Of a DNA stretch of 39,354 nt, positions 7,233 through 16,382 are shown one piece after another. The notes beneath the pieces were generated by a model. The model had not been told where the DNA came from. It worked only from the letters and a program-made list of their open reading frames with translations, and ran no database searches. The translations under genes were made by a program, and so were the position numbers. The stretch covers positions 1-39,354 of the forward strand of contig JAJDJS010000023.1 of NCBI GenBank assembly GCA_030267325.1. Reading direction: 5' to 3'. The stretch is from Desulfosarcina sp. OttesenSCG-928-A07. GTDB taxonomy: Bacteria > Desulfobacterota > Desulfobacteria > Desulfobacterales > Desulfosarcinaceae. Each line of letters begins with the position of its first letter. Position 1 is the first letter of the stretch.

Positions 7233-8590
7233 AACGCCTGAGCCTGCGTGCGCGTCTCACCATCTGGTACACGGTGGTGATGATGTTTTTCTTTACCATC
7301 AGCGGCATTGTCATCCTCGAAATCACCAAAACCACCCTGACCCGCCAAGATGTTGAAAAAATCACCCGAAGTGCCACCCATGTCGCCTATCGGATCGCCG
7401 TGTCGCAAGAACGGGCCCGGAAATTTTTTCGTCCTGCAGATGAGGAACTTCTTCCGGACAACCTGTTTCATGTGCTCTACAACATGGACGGCAGGTGGCT
7501 CGACGGCAGGCAGCTTCTTTGGGTGGATGCGGTTTCCGAAGAACCGGAGAGGATCCGGACCGTTGTGCATGACGGCCAGCCCTGGCTTTTTCTGGACAAG
7601 ATCGTTCGTACCCGTTCCGGTGCGCAAATCGGCCGGCTGAGGACCGTGATGTCGGTTGCGCCCACCCAAAAAGCCATGGATCAGGTGATACGGGCCTGGC
7701 TTTTTTCCCTTGTTCCCTGCCTGGCGCTCTCGGTGCTGGGAGGGCTTCTCATTGCCGGCCGGGCGTTAAAACCCATCCGGACCATTACCCGGACCGCCCG
7801 TGAAATCGGACATGGGGATCTGTCCAAACGCATTGCCCTGACTGGCAGCCAGGATGAGGTGGGAGAACTGGCCCTTGCCTTCAACACCATGGCAGACAAC
7901 CTGGAAGATGCGTTCGAACGGGAAAAACAGTTCAGCTCTGATGCGTCCCATGAAATGCGAACGCCCATTGCCGTGATTATGGCCAGCGCCGAGGACGCGG
8001 TCCAGAGCGATCACCTGGACACCTATCGCCAGGCCACCGGCGTGATTCTGGAAAAAAGCCGGCAGATGCAGCGGATGCTCTCCCAGCTCCTCATCCTGGC
8101 ACGGGGAAACGAACAGGCCGGGGCCATGGAGCGTGAACCCATTTCCCTTTCCACGGTCATCGCCGATATTGTGGCGGAAACCACGGAACAGGCGGCCAAA
8201 AAACAGATTTTCATTCACACGGATCTTGCCGCCGACATCACCATCCATGCAGACCTGCTACTCTTCACCCGCATGCTGATCAACCTTCTGGACAATGCCA
8301 TCCACTATGGCCGGCCAGGCGGTCAGATTCACATCCGCACCCAAAAAATACCGACCGAGAACAGGGTCGAGATTGCCATTGCCGATGACGGCATGGGCAT
8401 TGATCCGGCCGACCTTCCCCATATCTTTGACCGTTTTTACCGGGCAGACAAGGTTCGGTCCGGCGCCGGCGCCGGTCTGGGACTTTCCTTTGTGGATCTG
8501 ATTGTGCGGCTGCACAACGGAAAAATACGGGTGGAAAGTACACCGGGAAAAGGCTCCACATTTACCCTTGCCCTGCCCATGGCGTACTGA
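7229..8590 (+). CDS. Sensor histidine kinase, CusS-like
   Basis: A 453-aa inner-membrane kinase, partner of the response regulator it overlaps by four bases. Two membrane helices (about 11-32 and 157-178) enclose a ~125-residue periplasmic sensor region. A HAMP domain (~179-231) follows, then the dimerisation box FSSDASHEMRTPIAVI with phospho-His241, the N-box NLLDNAIHYG, G1 DDGMGI, the F-box IFDRFYRAD and G2 GAGLGLSF. The H-box has Met where most kinases have Leu (SHELRTP), a minor variant. The layout and size match the heavy-metal sensor group (CusS/CopS), but the periplasmic region shows no clear His/Met metal site, so the signal is unknown. The start is GTG 7229. Confidence 0.95.
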   Translation: MKRLSLRARLTIWYTVVMMFFFTISGIVILEITKTTLTRQDVEKITRSATHVAYRIAVSQERARKFFRPADEELLPDNLFHVLYNMDGRWLDGRQLLWVDAVSEEPERIRTVVHDGQPWLFLDKIVRTRSGAQIGRLRTVMSVAPTQKAMDQVIRAWLFSLVPCLALSVLGGLLIAGRALKPIRTITRTAREIGHGDLSKRIALTGSQDEVGELALAFNTMADNLEDAFEREKQFSSDASHEMRTPIAVIMASAEDAVQSDHLDTYRQATGVILEKSRQMQRMLSQLLILARGNEQAGAMEREPISLSTVIADIVAETTEQAAKKQIFIHTDLAADITIHADLLLFTRMLINLLDNAIHYGRPGGQIHIRTQKIPTENRVEIAIADDGMGIDPADLPHIFDRFYRADKVRSGAGAGLGLSFVDLIVRLHNGKIRVESTPGKGSTFTLALPMAY

Positions 8591-9370
8591 ATGGAACAGC
8601 ACCGAAAAGAAAATTATTCAAAGCACAAGAAGTGGTTTTCCGTCCTCTTTCTGGCTGTTGTCGCCGTCTTTCTGCTCATGAACCACGCGGGATTTCAGCG
8701 ATCGTTTCTCTTTTATCCATCCCATGACCTTTATGTGCCCACAGCACTGGTTCCCTGGACCCAAAAAGGCGAAGTGATCGGGTACGCAAGGGAAGTTGAA
8801 ACACCCGAAAGCATCTGGCTCATGCTGCACGGCAACAGCGGCCAAGCTTCCGATCGCGTCTATGCCCTGCCGTGTTTTCCGGAAAACGCGTCAGTATATG
8901 TCCTCGAATATCCCGGATACGGCGCAAGAGCCGGAAAACCCTCCAGCGCCGGCATGAATGCCGCAGCGGAAGAAGGTTTTTCTGATCTGAAGACCCGATA
9001 TCCGGATCTTCCCCTCTGTGTGGTTGGCGAATCCATCGGCACCGGGCCAGCCTCCTTTCTGGGAAGCCTTGAATTCCCGCCAGATAAAATCGTCCTTGTG
9101 GTGCCCTTTGACAAGCTCACTGATCTGGCCCGGCACCATGTGCGATTTCTGCCGCTGCAACTGGTTCTCATTGACCACTGGGACAATGGCAAAGCCCTTT
9201 CCGGATACAAGGGACCCGTGGACATCTTTGCCACGCCCCATGATCAGATCACCCCCATCAGCCTCGCCATATCTCTTTCTGAAAAAATTCCCCACGCCAC
9301 CCTGAACCTGATGGATGGCGGCCACAATGACTGGCCCAGGAAAGGCCGCGTCCGTTTTCGGTATCCGTAG
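8591..9370 (+). CDS. Membrane-anchored alpha/beta hydrolase
   Basis: A 259-aa serine hydrolase starting directly after the kinase stop codon. A signal anchor (about 15-31) is followed by a hydrolase core facing the periplasm: oxyanion region LMLHGNSGQ, EYPGYG, nucleophile elbow GESIGTG with Ser148, probable acid Asp218 in ATPHDQITP and catalytic His245 in GGHNDW. It resembles the Bem46/ABHD13/YqkD-like branch of uncharacterised hydrolases ('FLFYPSHDL' after the anchor is typical). The substrate is unknown. Being last in the GlmS-like/two-component unit, it may act on an envelope ester or amide, which is inference only. The core ends soon after the catalytic His, so it is a compact member. Confidence 0.82.
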   Translation: MEQHRKENYSKHKKWFSVLFLAVVAVFLLMNHAGFQRSFLFYPSHDLYVPTALVPWTQKGEVIGYAREVETPESIWLMLHGNSGQASDRVYALPCFPENASVYVLEYPGYGARAGKPSSAGMNAAAEEGFSDLKTRYPDLPLCVVGESIGTGPASFLGSLEFPPDKIVLVVPFDKLTDLARHHVRFLPLQLVLIDHWDNGKALSGYKGPVDIFATPHDQITPISLAISLSEKIPHATLNLMDGGHNDWPRKGRVRFRYP

Positions 9371-9379
9371 AAGAATTGG

Positions 9380-9414
9380 ACACTGTTATCTGAAGAAGTA
9401 TAACAAGACAGTGT
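9380..9414. other. Inverted repeat between convergent genes
   Basis: The arms ACACTGT (9380-9386) and ACAGTGT (9408-9414) form a perfect 7-bp inverted repeat with a 21-nt loop. It lies exactly between the 3' ends of the hydrolase and the DUF3999 gene, where a two-way terminator would be expected. It has no T-run, so the terminator role is a guess. Confidence 0.35.
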
Positions 9415-10731
9415 TCAAGGAGACACGGATTTGCTTTTCTTCACCAGACTCCACGCCATGATGGCCATCAGCGCCACCCCCAGTCCCAGAATCCCCCAGA
9501 GGATGAGGGTTTTATAATCGGTCGGCAGCTTTGCTGTTTGATCACCGGCAAGCACCTTTGCAGGTTCCAGGGATGCCCGGCCGATCTGGTCCGGTTCAAT
9601 TCCGGCAACCATTGGGGCCAGGAGATCTTCCGGCCCCAGGGTGACATTTCCCACAGCCAGCAGAAACGGTGCCGACCCCTTGGGCATGAAAACCAGTTCA
9701 TGGGGAATCCAGCCGATCCGCAAGGGGGCCAAGCCGCCTTTGATTGCAAGGCGAAAATGCCCCATGGGCCCGGAAATGGAAATGGGGTCACTTCGGATGG
9801 ATTTTTCGTCCATGTTCAGCTTGAACAATGATCCCTGCTTGATTTTTCGCCACTTTTTTTCCGTGCCTTTTTCGGAAGGAACCAGCAGGGTGACATCAAG
9901 AACGATATTTTCGTCGGCCTCGGAAAGATCCAGCAGAAAAACAGGCAGTGTTTCAGGAAGATGATATTCGTAGAGCCCATCTTCAACCTTTTTCCCTTCA
10001 AGGCGGGTCCAGTGGTAAGATGAAGCCGGCGCTTGGGTTTCTTCTTCCGGAATGGCGGTCACCGGTCCCAGAAGGGAAAGATCTCCATCTGTCTTGATCA
10101 GGTAATATTTCCAGTTTCGGTCCTGAAGCGGAATCCGGTTCTGTAAAATTTTTCCGTTTGGATGCTCCATGCGGGCAAGGGCTGCGGTACCGGCCGCATG
10201 CCAGGACGAAAGATCATCGCTTCCCTCCACAGAAACCGAAAGAAGCCTTGGAAGCGGCGTGTTGAGGTCAACGCCAAGGGCACCGATGGGGTCGTGGATT
10301 CCGGTGGCATCCACCAGCAAAGCCCCATGACGGGATTCGGCATTTTCCTGACGCTGGACGGAAATCACGGTTCCGGTGGCAGATGTCGTGACCTGCATTC
10401 GGTAATCATCCCTTTGATTTCCATTGGAGGCATTTGCATCCAGGCGAAAAACAGGAAGAAAAGTTTCCGGCTTTTGAAATTTTGGGGCAGGGGACGGAGA
10501 ACGAGATCGAAGGTGCATGGGAATCGTCTCGCCATCGCCATTAAAAATTCGCATATCCCCCAGATCCGAACGAAACCCGGAGGCATACACATCCAGTGTA
10601 AACACCACGTGTTGAATGGGCCTTTCCGGTTCCAGGCGAAGGGGAAATCCCTTGTTGAAATCCATGGGAGAAAGCCCGAAGGCAAGTGCGGGAAAAAGCA
10701 GAAAGATCAGGGTAGGGGAGAGAAATTTCAT
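9415..10731 (-). CDS. DUF3999-family exported membrane protein
   Basis: 438 aa. An N-terminal signal peptide (MKFLSPTLIFLLFPALAFG) leads to a long periplasmic beta-rich region with the family's opening block (LEPERPIQHVVFTLDVYASGFRSDLGDMRIFNGDGE) and later RLEGKKVEDG. A single C-terminal membrane helix (about 405-430) ends in a basic tail (VKKSKS). Its function is unknown; the family is usually found beside DUF2339, as here. The start is taken at ATG 10731, which overlaps the DUF2339 stop (ATGA) and has AAAGGA upstream; a frame from 10761 would extend further into DUF2339. The pair is probably translationally coupled and forms an envelope complex, which is inference. Confidence 0.85.
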   Translation of the reverse strand: MKFLSPTLIFLLFPALAFGLSPMDFNKGFPLRLEPERPIQHVVFTLDVYASGFRSDLGDMRIFNGDGETIPMHLRSRSPSPAPKFQKPETFLPVFRLDANASNGNQRDDYRMQVTTSATGTVISVQRQENAESRHGALLVDATGIHDPIGALGVDLNTPLPRLLSVSVEGSDDLSSWHAAGTAALARMEHPNGKILQNRIPLQDRNWKYYLIKTDGDLSLLGPVTAIPEEETQAPASSYHWTRLEGKKVEDGLYEYHLPETLPVFLLDLSEADENIVLDVTLLVPSEKGTEKKWRKIKQGSLFKLNMDEKSIRSDPISISGPMGHFRLAIKGGLAPLRIGWIPHELVFMPKGSAPFLLAVGNVTLGPEDLLAPMVAGIEPDQIGRASLEPAKVLAGDQTAKLPTDYKTLILWGILGLGVALMAIMAWSLVKKSKSVSP

Positions 10732-13460
10732 TTTTTTATTTCCTTTGGGGGAAGCGGGCACATGTATCCCACCACCAGCATGAGGATGCCGACACAGAGA
10801 AATGAGACAATACGGGCCACGGTTCCATGGCCGGACAAATCCACAAAAAAGAGTTTAACCACCACAAGACCCAAGAGTCCGGCTCCGGTCATCCAGATTT
10901 TTCGATGAAGGTGGCGGTGGCTGTACACCATGGCTATAACGGCCATCAGGGACCAGAGTACCGAGTATGCGGCTTGAAGCCCTTCTGACTGAAAAATACC
11001 GTGGCTGGTGTACGCCACACCTCCCCAGAAATGCGCAATCCGGGTGATCACCCCATTGATCCAGATAAAAATCGCTCCGGTCAGTCCCGGCCCCAGGAAT
11101 CGGCCGATGTTTTTGGTATAAAAGGAGAAAGTTTCGTTTGCCTGATGGAGCCACATGGCAACACAGGCCAGAATAAGGGCCTGGCCCAGATCGAGAATGT
11201 TGAGAACCGGCACATAGGCCAGGGGTTCGGGATTTCCGGCCAGTGTATAGCTTCCGGTCCACCATAGGGTCAGAAAAATCCCGATCACGCCGCCGGCGCC
11301 CATGCAGGCGGTTTGGTGTACACCAAGGGGCCAGGACAGAAAAGCTGGTGGCCGAGCAGTCAGAACCATCAAAAGTCCGGCCATGACCGCTGGCAGGGTA
11401 TGGGTCCAGGAAAATGAGCCCACCAGATGCTGGGTCAGCCAGCGGGTTTCCGAGGTCAAAAGAAAGACAACGAGAAGAATGCTTCCGCCATGAATCAGCA
11501 TCACCCTGAGCGGCAGCCATTTTTTTTCGAAACCATAAAGCGATGCAAAATGAACCAAAAGGGCCGCAGGCCAGAGAATCCATCCCCAGTTGGCGGAAGG
11601 ATGACCACTGGGCCGGGCACAGGCGATGAGAAGCAAAAAGACGATGAAAAGCTGAGCACCGTAGACGGGAATTTTCCAGATGGTATTCCGCCAAAGGAGA
11701 AGACTCCATACCAGATGAAAACAGATGATCCCCATCAGTAACAGGGCATCCTGATGCCAGAATATCTGATACCCGCACCAGGCCCACCAGATCCCATACC
11801 CGAACACTCCACCCCACAGGCCACAGATGGGATCAAACAAGGATTCCCAGGGTCGCAGGTCTTTTTTGAACATGCAGTAGGCCCAGCTTGACACCCATCC
11901 GCCAATGCCGAGGAAAAGCCCGGCCAGCAATTGGCCGGTATCCACGCCATAATCAGTTGTCATAAAAAAAGAAATTGCCGCAGCGATCTGGAGCAAAAGT
12001 CCGAAAATCCGGGATGTCAGCCGGTTCTGCCGAAGTCCCAGGAAAACCATGCCCGCGCCCTCAAGGGCCCAGGTGGAGGCGGTGGCAGTGGCGTCAAGGG
12101 CCATGGGAACGGCAAGGGAGAGAAAGACAATGCCCAGTCCAATATGGGTTTCCGCCAAGAGGTGAAGGTGTTTTTCTCCTTTCCAGAGAAATTTTACGGT
12201 TCCCAGATACCAGATGGAAAGCGCCAGAGAACTATAGGCGGCGCCCATTTCCATGTTATGAACCAGTCCTATTTGCAGGGAAAATACGACCAAAGGCAGA
12301 CCAAAGACCAGCATACTGTCCAGGCGGGCTTCTTTTTTATCCTTGCCGGACCGGGCAAAGAGAATGGAGATCACCGCATACATGAGAAAAAATAAAATCA
12401 GAAAAGGTTGGGTGGTCGCAAAAAAATCTGGTTTGTAATAGGAAAGCCCCCACGCCGACCCAATACCGAAGGTGCAGAAAAATCCAAGAAGGTTGAGAAT
12501 CCGCCAGTTTCGGAACGCGGAAACGCCCAGAAGGCCGGCATTGAGCAGGACGTAATAAGAAAACAGATGAACATGACTGCCGGTTCCGGTTGAAAGTAAA
12601 ATAGGCGCCAGAAATCCGCCGGACCATCCAAAAACCGCCAGCCACACGGAATTTTGCAAAATGGCCAGTATGACGGAGAACACTACCATGGCGGTCATCA
12701 ACGCCAGAGCCCAGGCAGGTGAAAGCAGACCGAGAAACCGGGTGACCGCAAAAATGGTCAGATAAAGGGTGGCGATGCCGCCGCCCTGAATCAAAAGGGC
12801 AAAAGCCCGACGGGTCTCACGGTGCCGCCATCCGAAAAACAGCAGCACAACGCCCAGGAGACCGGCGCTGGCTGCCCGGAGTTCCGGTGGAAACAGAGAG
12901 TGGGCAGCCGCATATTTCAATAAAAAGGAAATCCCCAGGAGCAGGATCACAAGCCCAACCTTCACCACAGGATTGCCGGTTTTGAGCCATGTCCAGGCCT
13001 GACTCAGTGTCCGGTCAAAAAAAGACGGCCGGCCGGGAGAGATGGGAAAAGACTTGGTATGGATCGTGGCGTCAGTCGCAGGTTCAGGGTCCGGTGTCGG
13101 GTGCTCTGCTGAAATGACGGACAATGGATCCGCATCTGAAGGCGGGGTATCAGCGGAAAGGTCGGCCGGAGAGGGGGGAGGCGGTGGTATATCAAAGGAA
13201 TGAATTAGATCTGCGTGTTCAGATTGTGATGAAGAGGGGGCGGCCGGTGGCGTTGCATCAGCGCGGTCTTTCGTTTCGGCGGACTTCAGCGTGTCTGCCG
13301 CAGACGATAATTGTTCCCGAAGCTGCTGCTCAAGGGCCCGGATGCGACGGAAAAGAAACAAACAGATTCCTCCGAGAACCAGTATGGAAAAACGGATTTC
13401 CATGTTTCCCCAGGAAAAGATCATCAGAAATACGACCAGTCCGATGGCAACCCAAATCAT
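10728..13460 (-). CDS. DUF2339-family polytopic membrane protein
   Basis: A 910-aa protein with very many predicted membrane helices. The N-terminal helix pair (~1-40) is followed by a short coiled coil (RRIRALEQQLREQL), a Pro/Ser/Asp-rich linker (~65-135) and FFDRTLSQAWTWLKTGNPVVKVGLVILLLG, which is the usual entry to the DUF2339 core. About 20-25 helices then run to the end (VGYMCPLPPKEIKK). The family has no assigned biochemical role; members are often called putative sugar-responsive or envelope proteins without proof. It overlaps the DUF3999 gene by four bases. The start ATG 13460 has AGGAA nine bases upstream and lies after the tRNA-Leu terminator, so the pair likely has its own promoter in 13461-13555. 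Confidence 0.9.
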   Translation of the reverse strand: MIWVAIGLVVFLMIFSWGNMEIRFSILVLGGICLFLFRRIRALEQQLREQLSSAADTLKSAETKDRADATPPAAPSSSQSEHADLIHSFDIPPPPPSPADLSADTPPSDADPLSVISAEHPTPDPEPATDATIHTKSFPISPGRPSFFDRTLSQAWTWLKTGNPVVKVGLVILLLGISFLLKYAAAHSLFPPELRAASAGLLGVVLLFFGWRHRETRRAFALLIQGGGIATLYLTIFAVTRFLGLLSPAWALALMTAMVVFSVILAILQNSVWLAVFGWSGGFLAPILLSTGTGSHVHLFSYYVLLNAGLLGVSAFRNWRILNLLGFFCTFGIGSAWGLSYYKPDFFATTQPFLILFFLMYAVISILFARSGKDKKEARLDSMLVFGLPLVVFSLQIGLVHNMEMGAAYSSLALSIWYLGTVKFLWKGEKHLHLLAETHIGLGIVFLSLAVPMALDATATASTWALEGAGMVFLGLRQNRLTSRIFGLLLQIAAAISFFMTTDYGVDTGQLLAGLFLGIGGWVSSWAYCMFKKDLRPWESLFDPICGLWGGVFGYGIWWAWCGYQIFWHQDALLLMGIICFHLVWSLLLWRNTIWKIPVYGAQLFIVFLLLIACARPSGHPSANWGWILWPAALLVHFASLYGFEKKWLPLRVMLIHGGSILLVVFLLTSETRWLTQHLVGSFSWTHTLPAVMAGLLMVLTARPPAFLSWPLGVHQTACMGAGGVIGIFLTLWWTGSYTLAGNPEPLAYVPVLNILDLGQALILACVAMWLHQANETFSFYTKNIGRFLGPGLTGAIFIWINGVITRIAHFWGGVAYTSHGIFQSEGLQAAYSVLWSLMAVIAMVYSHRHLHRKIWMTGAGLLGLVVVKLFFVDLSGHGTVARIVSFLCVGILMLVVGYMCPLPPKEIKK

Positions 13461-13555
13461 CTCATTATATTCCTGTATCCATGGTTTTAGGTGTCAGATC
13501 AGTGGTTTTTTCAGTCAACCATATGCATATACAGGCCTTTGGCGGCAATGTATAC

Positions 13556-13599
13556 AAAAAGGCCGAAACCCTTTTGTTTTTTAGGATTCCGGCCTTTAT
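13556..13599 (-). terminator. Rho-independent terminator after tRNA-Leu
   Basis: Read on the minus strand, AAAGGCCGGAA (13597-13587) pairs with TTCGGCCTTT (13567-13558), with one bulged G. The loop is ~19 nt and the 3' arm runs into TTTTTGT. It lies 13 nt past the tRNA 3' end and should close the kdsA-to-tRNA series. Confidence 0.75.
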
Positions 13600-13611
13600 C
13601 AGACTCATCTT

Positions 13612-13698
13612 TGGTGCCGAGGGCGGGACTTGAACCCGCACGACCGTTGGTCACTACCCCCTCAAGATAGCGTGTCTACCAGATTCCACCACCTCGGC
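13612..13698 (-). tRNA. tRNA-Leu (anticodon GAG)
   Basis: An 87-nt tRNA with an encoded CCA end. The acceptor GCCGAGG pairs with CCTCGGC, with discriminator A and then CCA (13612-13614 on the minus strand). The D-arm region has GGTAGACACG, and the anticodon stem CTATC/GGTAG encloses the loop TTGAGGG, giving anticodon GAG (codons CUC/CUU). A long variable arm, as expected for leucine, precedes the T-arm GCGGGTTCAAGTCCCGC. It lies 13 nt after secG, an arrangement seen in many proteobacteria, so it is probably processed from the secG transcript. Confidence 0.97.
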
Positions 13699-13711
13699 AT
13701 GGATGCTAAGT

Positions 13712-14035
13712 TTATTTTTCAGGATTTTCAGGTACGGGAACCCCGCCCTGCGATACCGGTTGCGAAATGGGTGTGTTGTGATCCAGAACAACCGATTTCG
13801 GTACTTTTCCACCGGCCCGGTAAGCCAGTGTCAAGGATGTGAGCATAAAAACAATGGCCGCCACTGTGGTGGCCTTGCTCAAAAAGGTGGAAGCCCCTGA
13901 ACTTCCGAACAATGTCTGGCTGCTTCCACCACCAAATGCCGCTCCCATGTCTGTTCCTTTTCCGGTTTGGAGCAGAACGATCATGATGAGGGCAATACAA
14001 ACCAGAACATGGATGATGATCAATACAATAGACAT
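13712..14035 (-). CDS. secG: Protein-export membrane protein SecG
   Basis: The small subunit of the SecYEG translocon, 107 aa. Two membrane helices (about 3-20 and 52-70) flank the conserved cytoplasmic loop LQTGKGTDMGAAFGGGSSQTLFGSSGA; this QxGKGxxMGAAFGGG...FG motif is diagnostic. The Pro-rich hydrophilic C-terminus is variable in the family. It lies 21 bp after tpiA and 13 bp before tRNA-Leu, the usual tpiA-secG-tRNA order. Start ATG 14035. Confidence 0.96.
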   Translation of the reverse strand: MSIVLIIIHVLVCIALIMIVLLQTGKGTDMGAAFGGGSSQTLFGSSGASTFLSKATTVAAIVFMLTSLTLAYRAGGKVPKSVVLDHNTPISQPVSQGGVPVPENPEK

Positions 14036-14056
14036 GGGTTGTCGTCTTTTCAGAAT

Positions 14057-14818
14057 TCAGTCGTTATAAAAAACCAGTTTCCCGAATGTTTCGGGAACCA
14101 GACTGGCGCCACCCACCAACGCACCATCCACATCCGGCATTTCCATCAGCGATTTGATATTTCCGGGGTTGACGCTTCCGCCGTACAAAATGCGTACTAA
14201 GCTGGAAAATTCATGTCCATACTGTTTTTTCAACAATTCACGGATAAAAAGATGAACTTCCTGCGCCTGTTCACGTGTGGCGGATTTTCCCGTACCAATG
14301 GCCCATACAGGTTCGTAGGCAATCACGATATGGGGCTTTCCGTTAAAACCGACATTGTTTAGCCCATCCCGTATTTGCTTGTCAAGCACAGAAAATGTAT
14401 TTTCCGCATCTCGTTCAGATTCCAGTTCGCCAACACAGAAAACCGGAATCAGCTGGGCCGCTAGTGCGGCTTTTATTTTTTTGTTGACGGTTTCATCGGT
14501 TTCTCCGAAATATTGCCGCCGTTCGGAATGACCGATGATCACATACCGGCATCCAGCATCCATCAGCATTTCTGCGGAAATCTCGCCGGTAAAGGCCCCC
14601 TGGGGCTCCCAGTAAAGGTTTTGTGCGCCCAAGGTGATGTTGCTGTTTTTGAGTGCGTTTCCAACCTGAAAAAGGGCGGTAAAGGGCGGAGCCACCATGA
14701 TTTCCACATTGGCGGCAGAGGCGACCAGGTGTTTGAGCTGATGTACGGCTTCAACAGCTTGGGTGCCTGTTTTGTGCATTTTCCAGTTTCCGGCAATCAG
14801 CGGTATGCGCTGGCTCAT
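14057..14818 (-). CDS. tpiA: Triosephosphate isomerase
   Basis: Interconverts dihydroxyacetone phosphate and glyceraldehyde-3-phosphate in glycolysis and gluconeogenesis. 253 aa, a full-length TIM barrel. It has the N-terminal AGNWKMHKT (Asn/Lys substrate residues), IIGHSERRQYF with the catalytic His, AYEPVWAIGTGKSAT with the catalytic Glu and flexible loop 6, and the phosphate-binding YGGSVNPGN and GALVGGASL. It follows gap by 18 bp. No pgk lies between them, unlike the common gap-pgk-tpiA order. Confidence 0.98.
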   Translation of the reverse strand: MSQRIPLIAGNWKMHKTGTQAVEAVHQLKHLVASAANVEIMVAPPFTALFQVGNALKNSNITLGAQNLYWEPQGAFTGEISAEMLMDAGCRYVIIGHSERRQYFGETDETVNKKIKAALAAQLIPVFCVGELESERDAENTFSVLDKQIRDGLNNVGFNGKPHIVIAYEPVWAIGTGKSATREQAQEVHLFIRELLKKQYGHEFSSLVRILYGGSVNPGNIKSLMEMPDVDGALVGGASLVPETFGKLVFYND

Positions 14819-14836
14819 GGGTCTTCTCCTCCGGAT

Positions 14837-15871
<1,035 letters not shown>

Positions 15872-15919
15872 TTATGCGAGACGTCAATGACGGGACGCAA
15901 AGTTCGGACCGGGCGGCGG

Positions 15920-16333
15920 TTATTCTCGTTTGTTGCCCTTTAAAATGCCGCTGGCCACGGAAATGCTTTTTTTGCCGAAAGCCTCGATGTTTTTTACCAG
16001 TTCGGGAAGCGCTTGTGTTTTTCGGGCGGTTGCCGCACGAATCAGGATCGGCAAGTTGACGCCAGAAATCACTTCGATTTTGCCTTCTTCAAGAAAGGAA
16101 TAACTCAGGTTTGAAGGGGTTCCGCCGAACATGTCCGTCAAAATCAGAACACCGTCATCTGTTTTGAGGTGTTTGATCTGGGCGGCAATTTTGTTCCGGA
16201 GTTCTTCCGCATTTTCCTTCAGATCAATGGAAACTGCGGTCATGGCTGTCGGCCGTTCGCCGAGAATAAATTCCACTGCGTCAAGAAGGGCATCTCCCAA
16301 CTGGCAGTGGGTGACAACAAGGACTCCAATCAT
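15920..16333 (-). CDS. PTS EIIA domain protein, mannose (ManX) family
   Basis: 137 aa, a stand-alone EIIA of the mannose/fructose/sorbose family. The phospho-accepting His is His9 in GVLVVTHCQLGDAL, followed by the typical DGVLILTDMFGGTPSN and a C-terminal ISGVNLPILI helix region. In Desulfobacterota such single EIIA proteins sit after rapZ and ptsN. With no sugar permease nearby, the role is more likely regulatory than sugar uptake (inference). HPr and EI are not in the window. It starts 49 bp after the rapZ stop. Confidence 0.9.
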   Translation of the reverse strand: MIGVLVVTHCQLGDALLDAVEFILGERPTAMTAVSIDLKENAEELRNKIAAQIKHLKTDDGVLILTDMFGGTPSNLSYSFLEEGKIEVISGVNLPILIRAATARKTQALPELVKNIEAFGKKSISVASGILKGNKRE

Positions 16334-16382
16334 GTTTCAATCCGTCTTTCATTTGGGAAAACAGCAAAGCTGCAAAAGGGTT

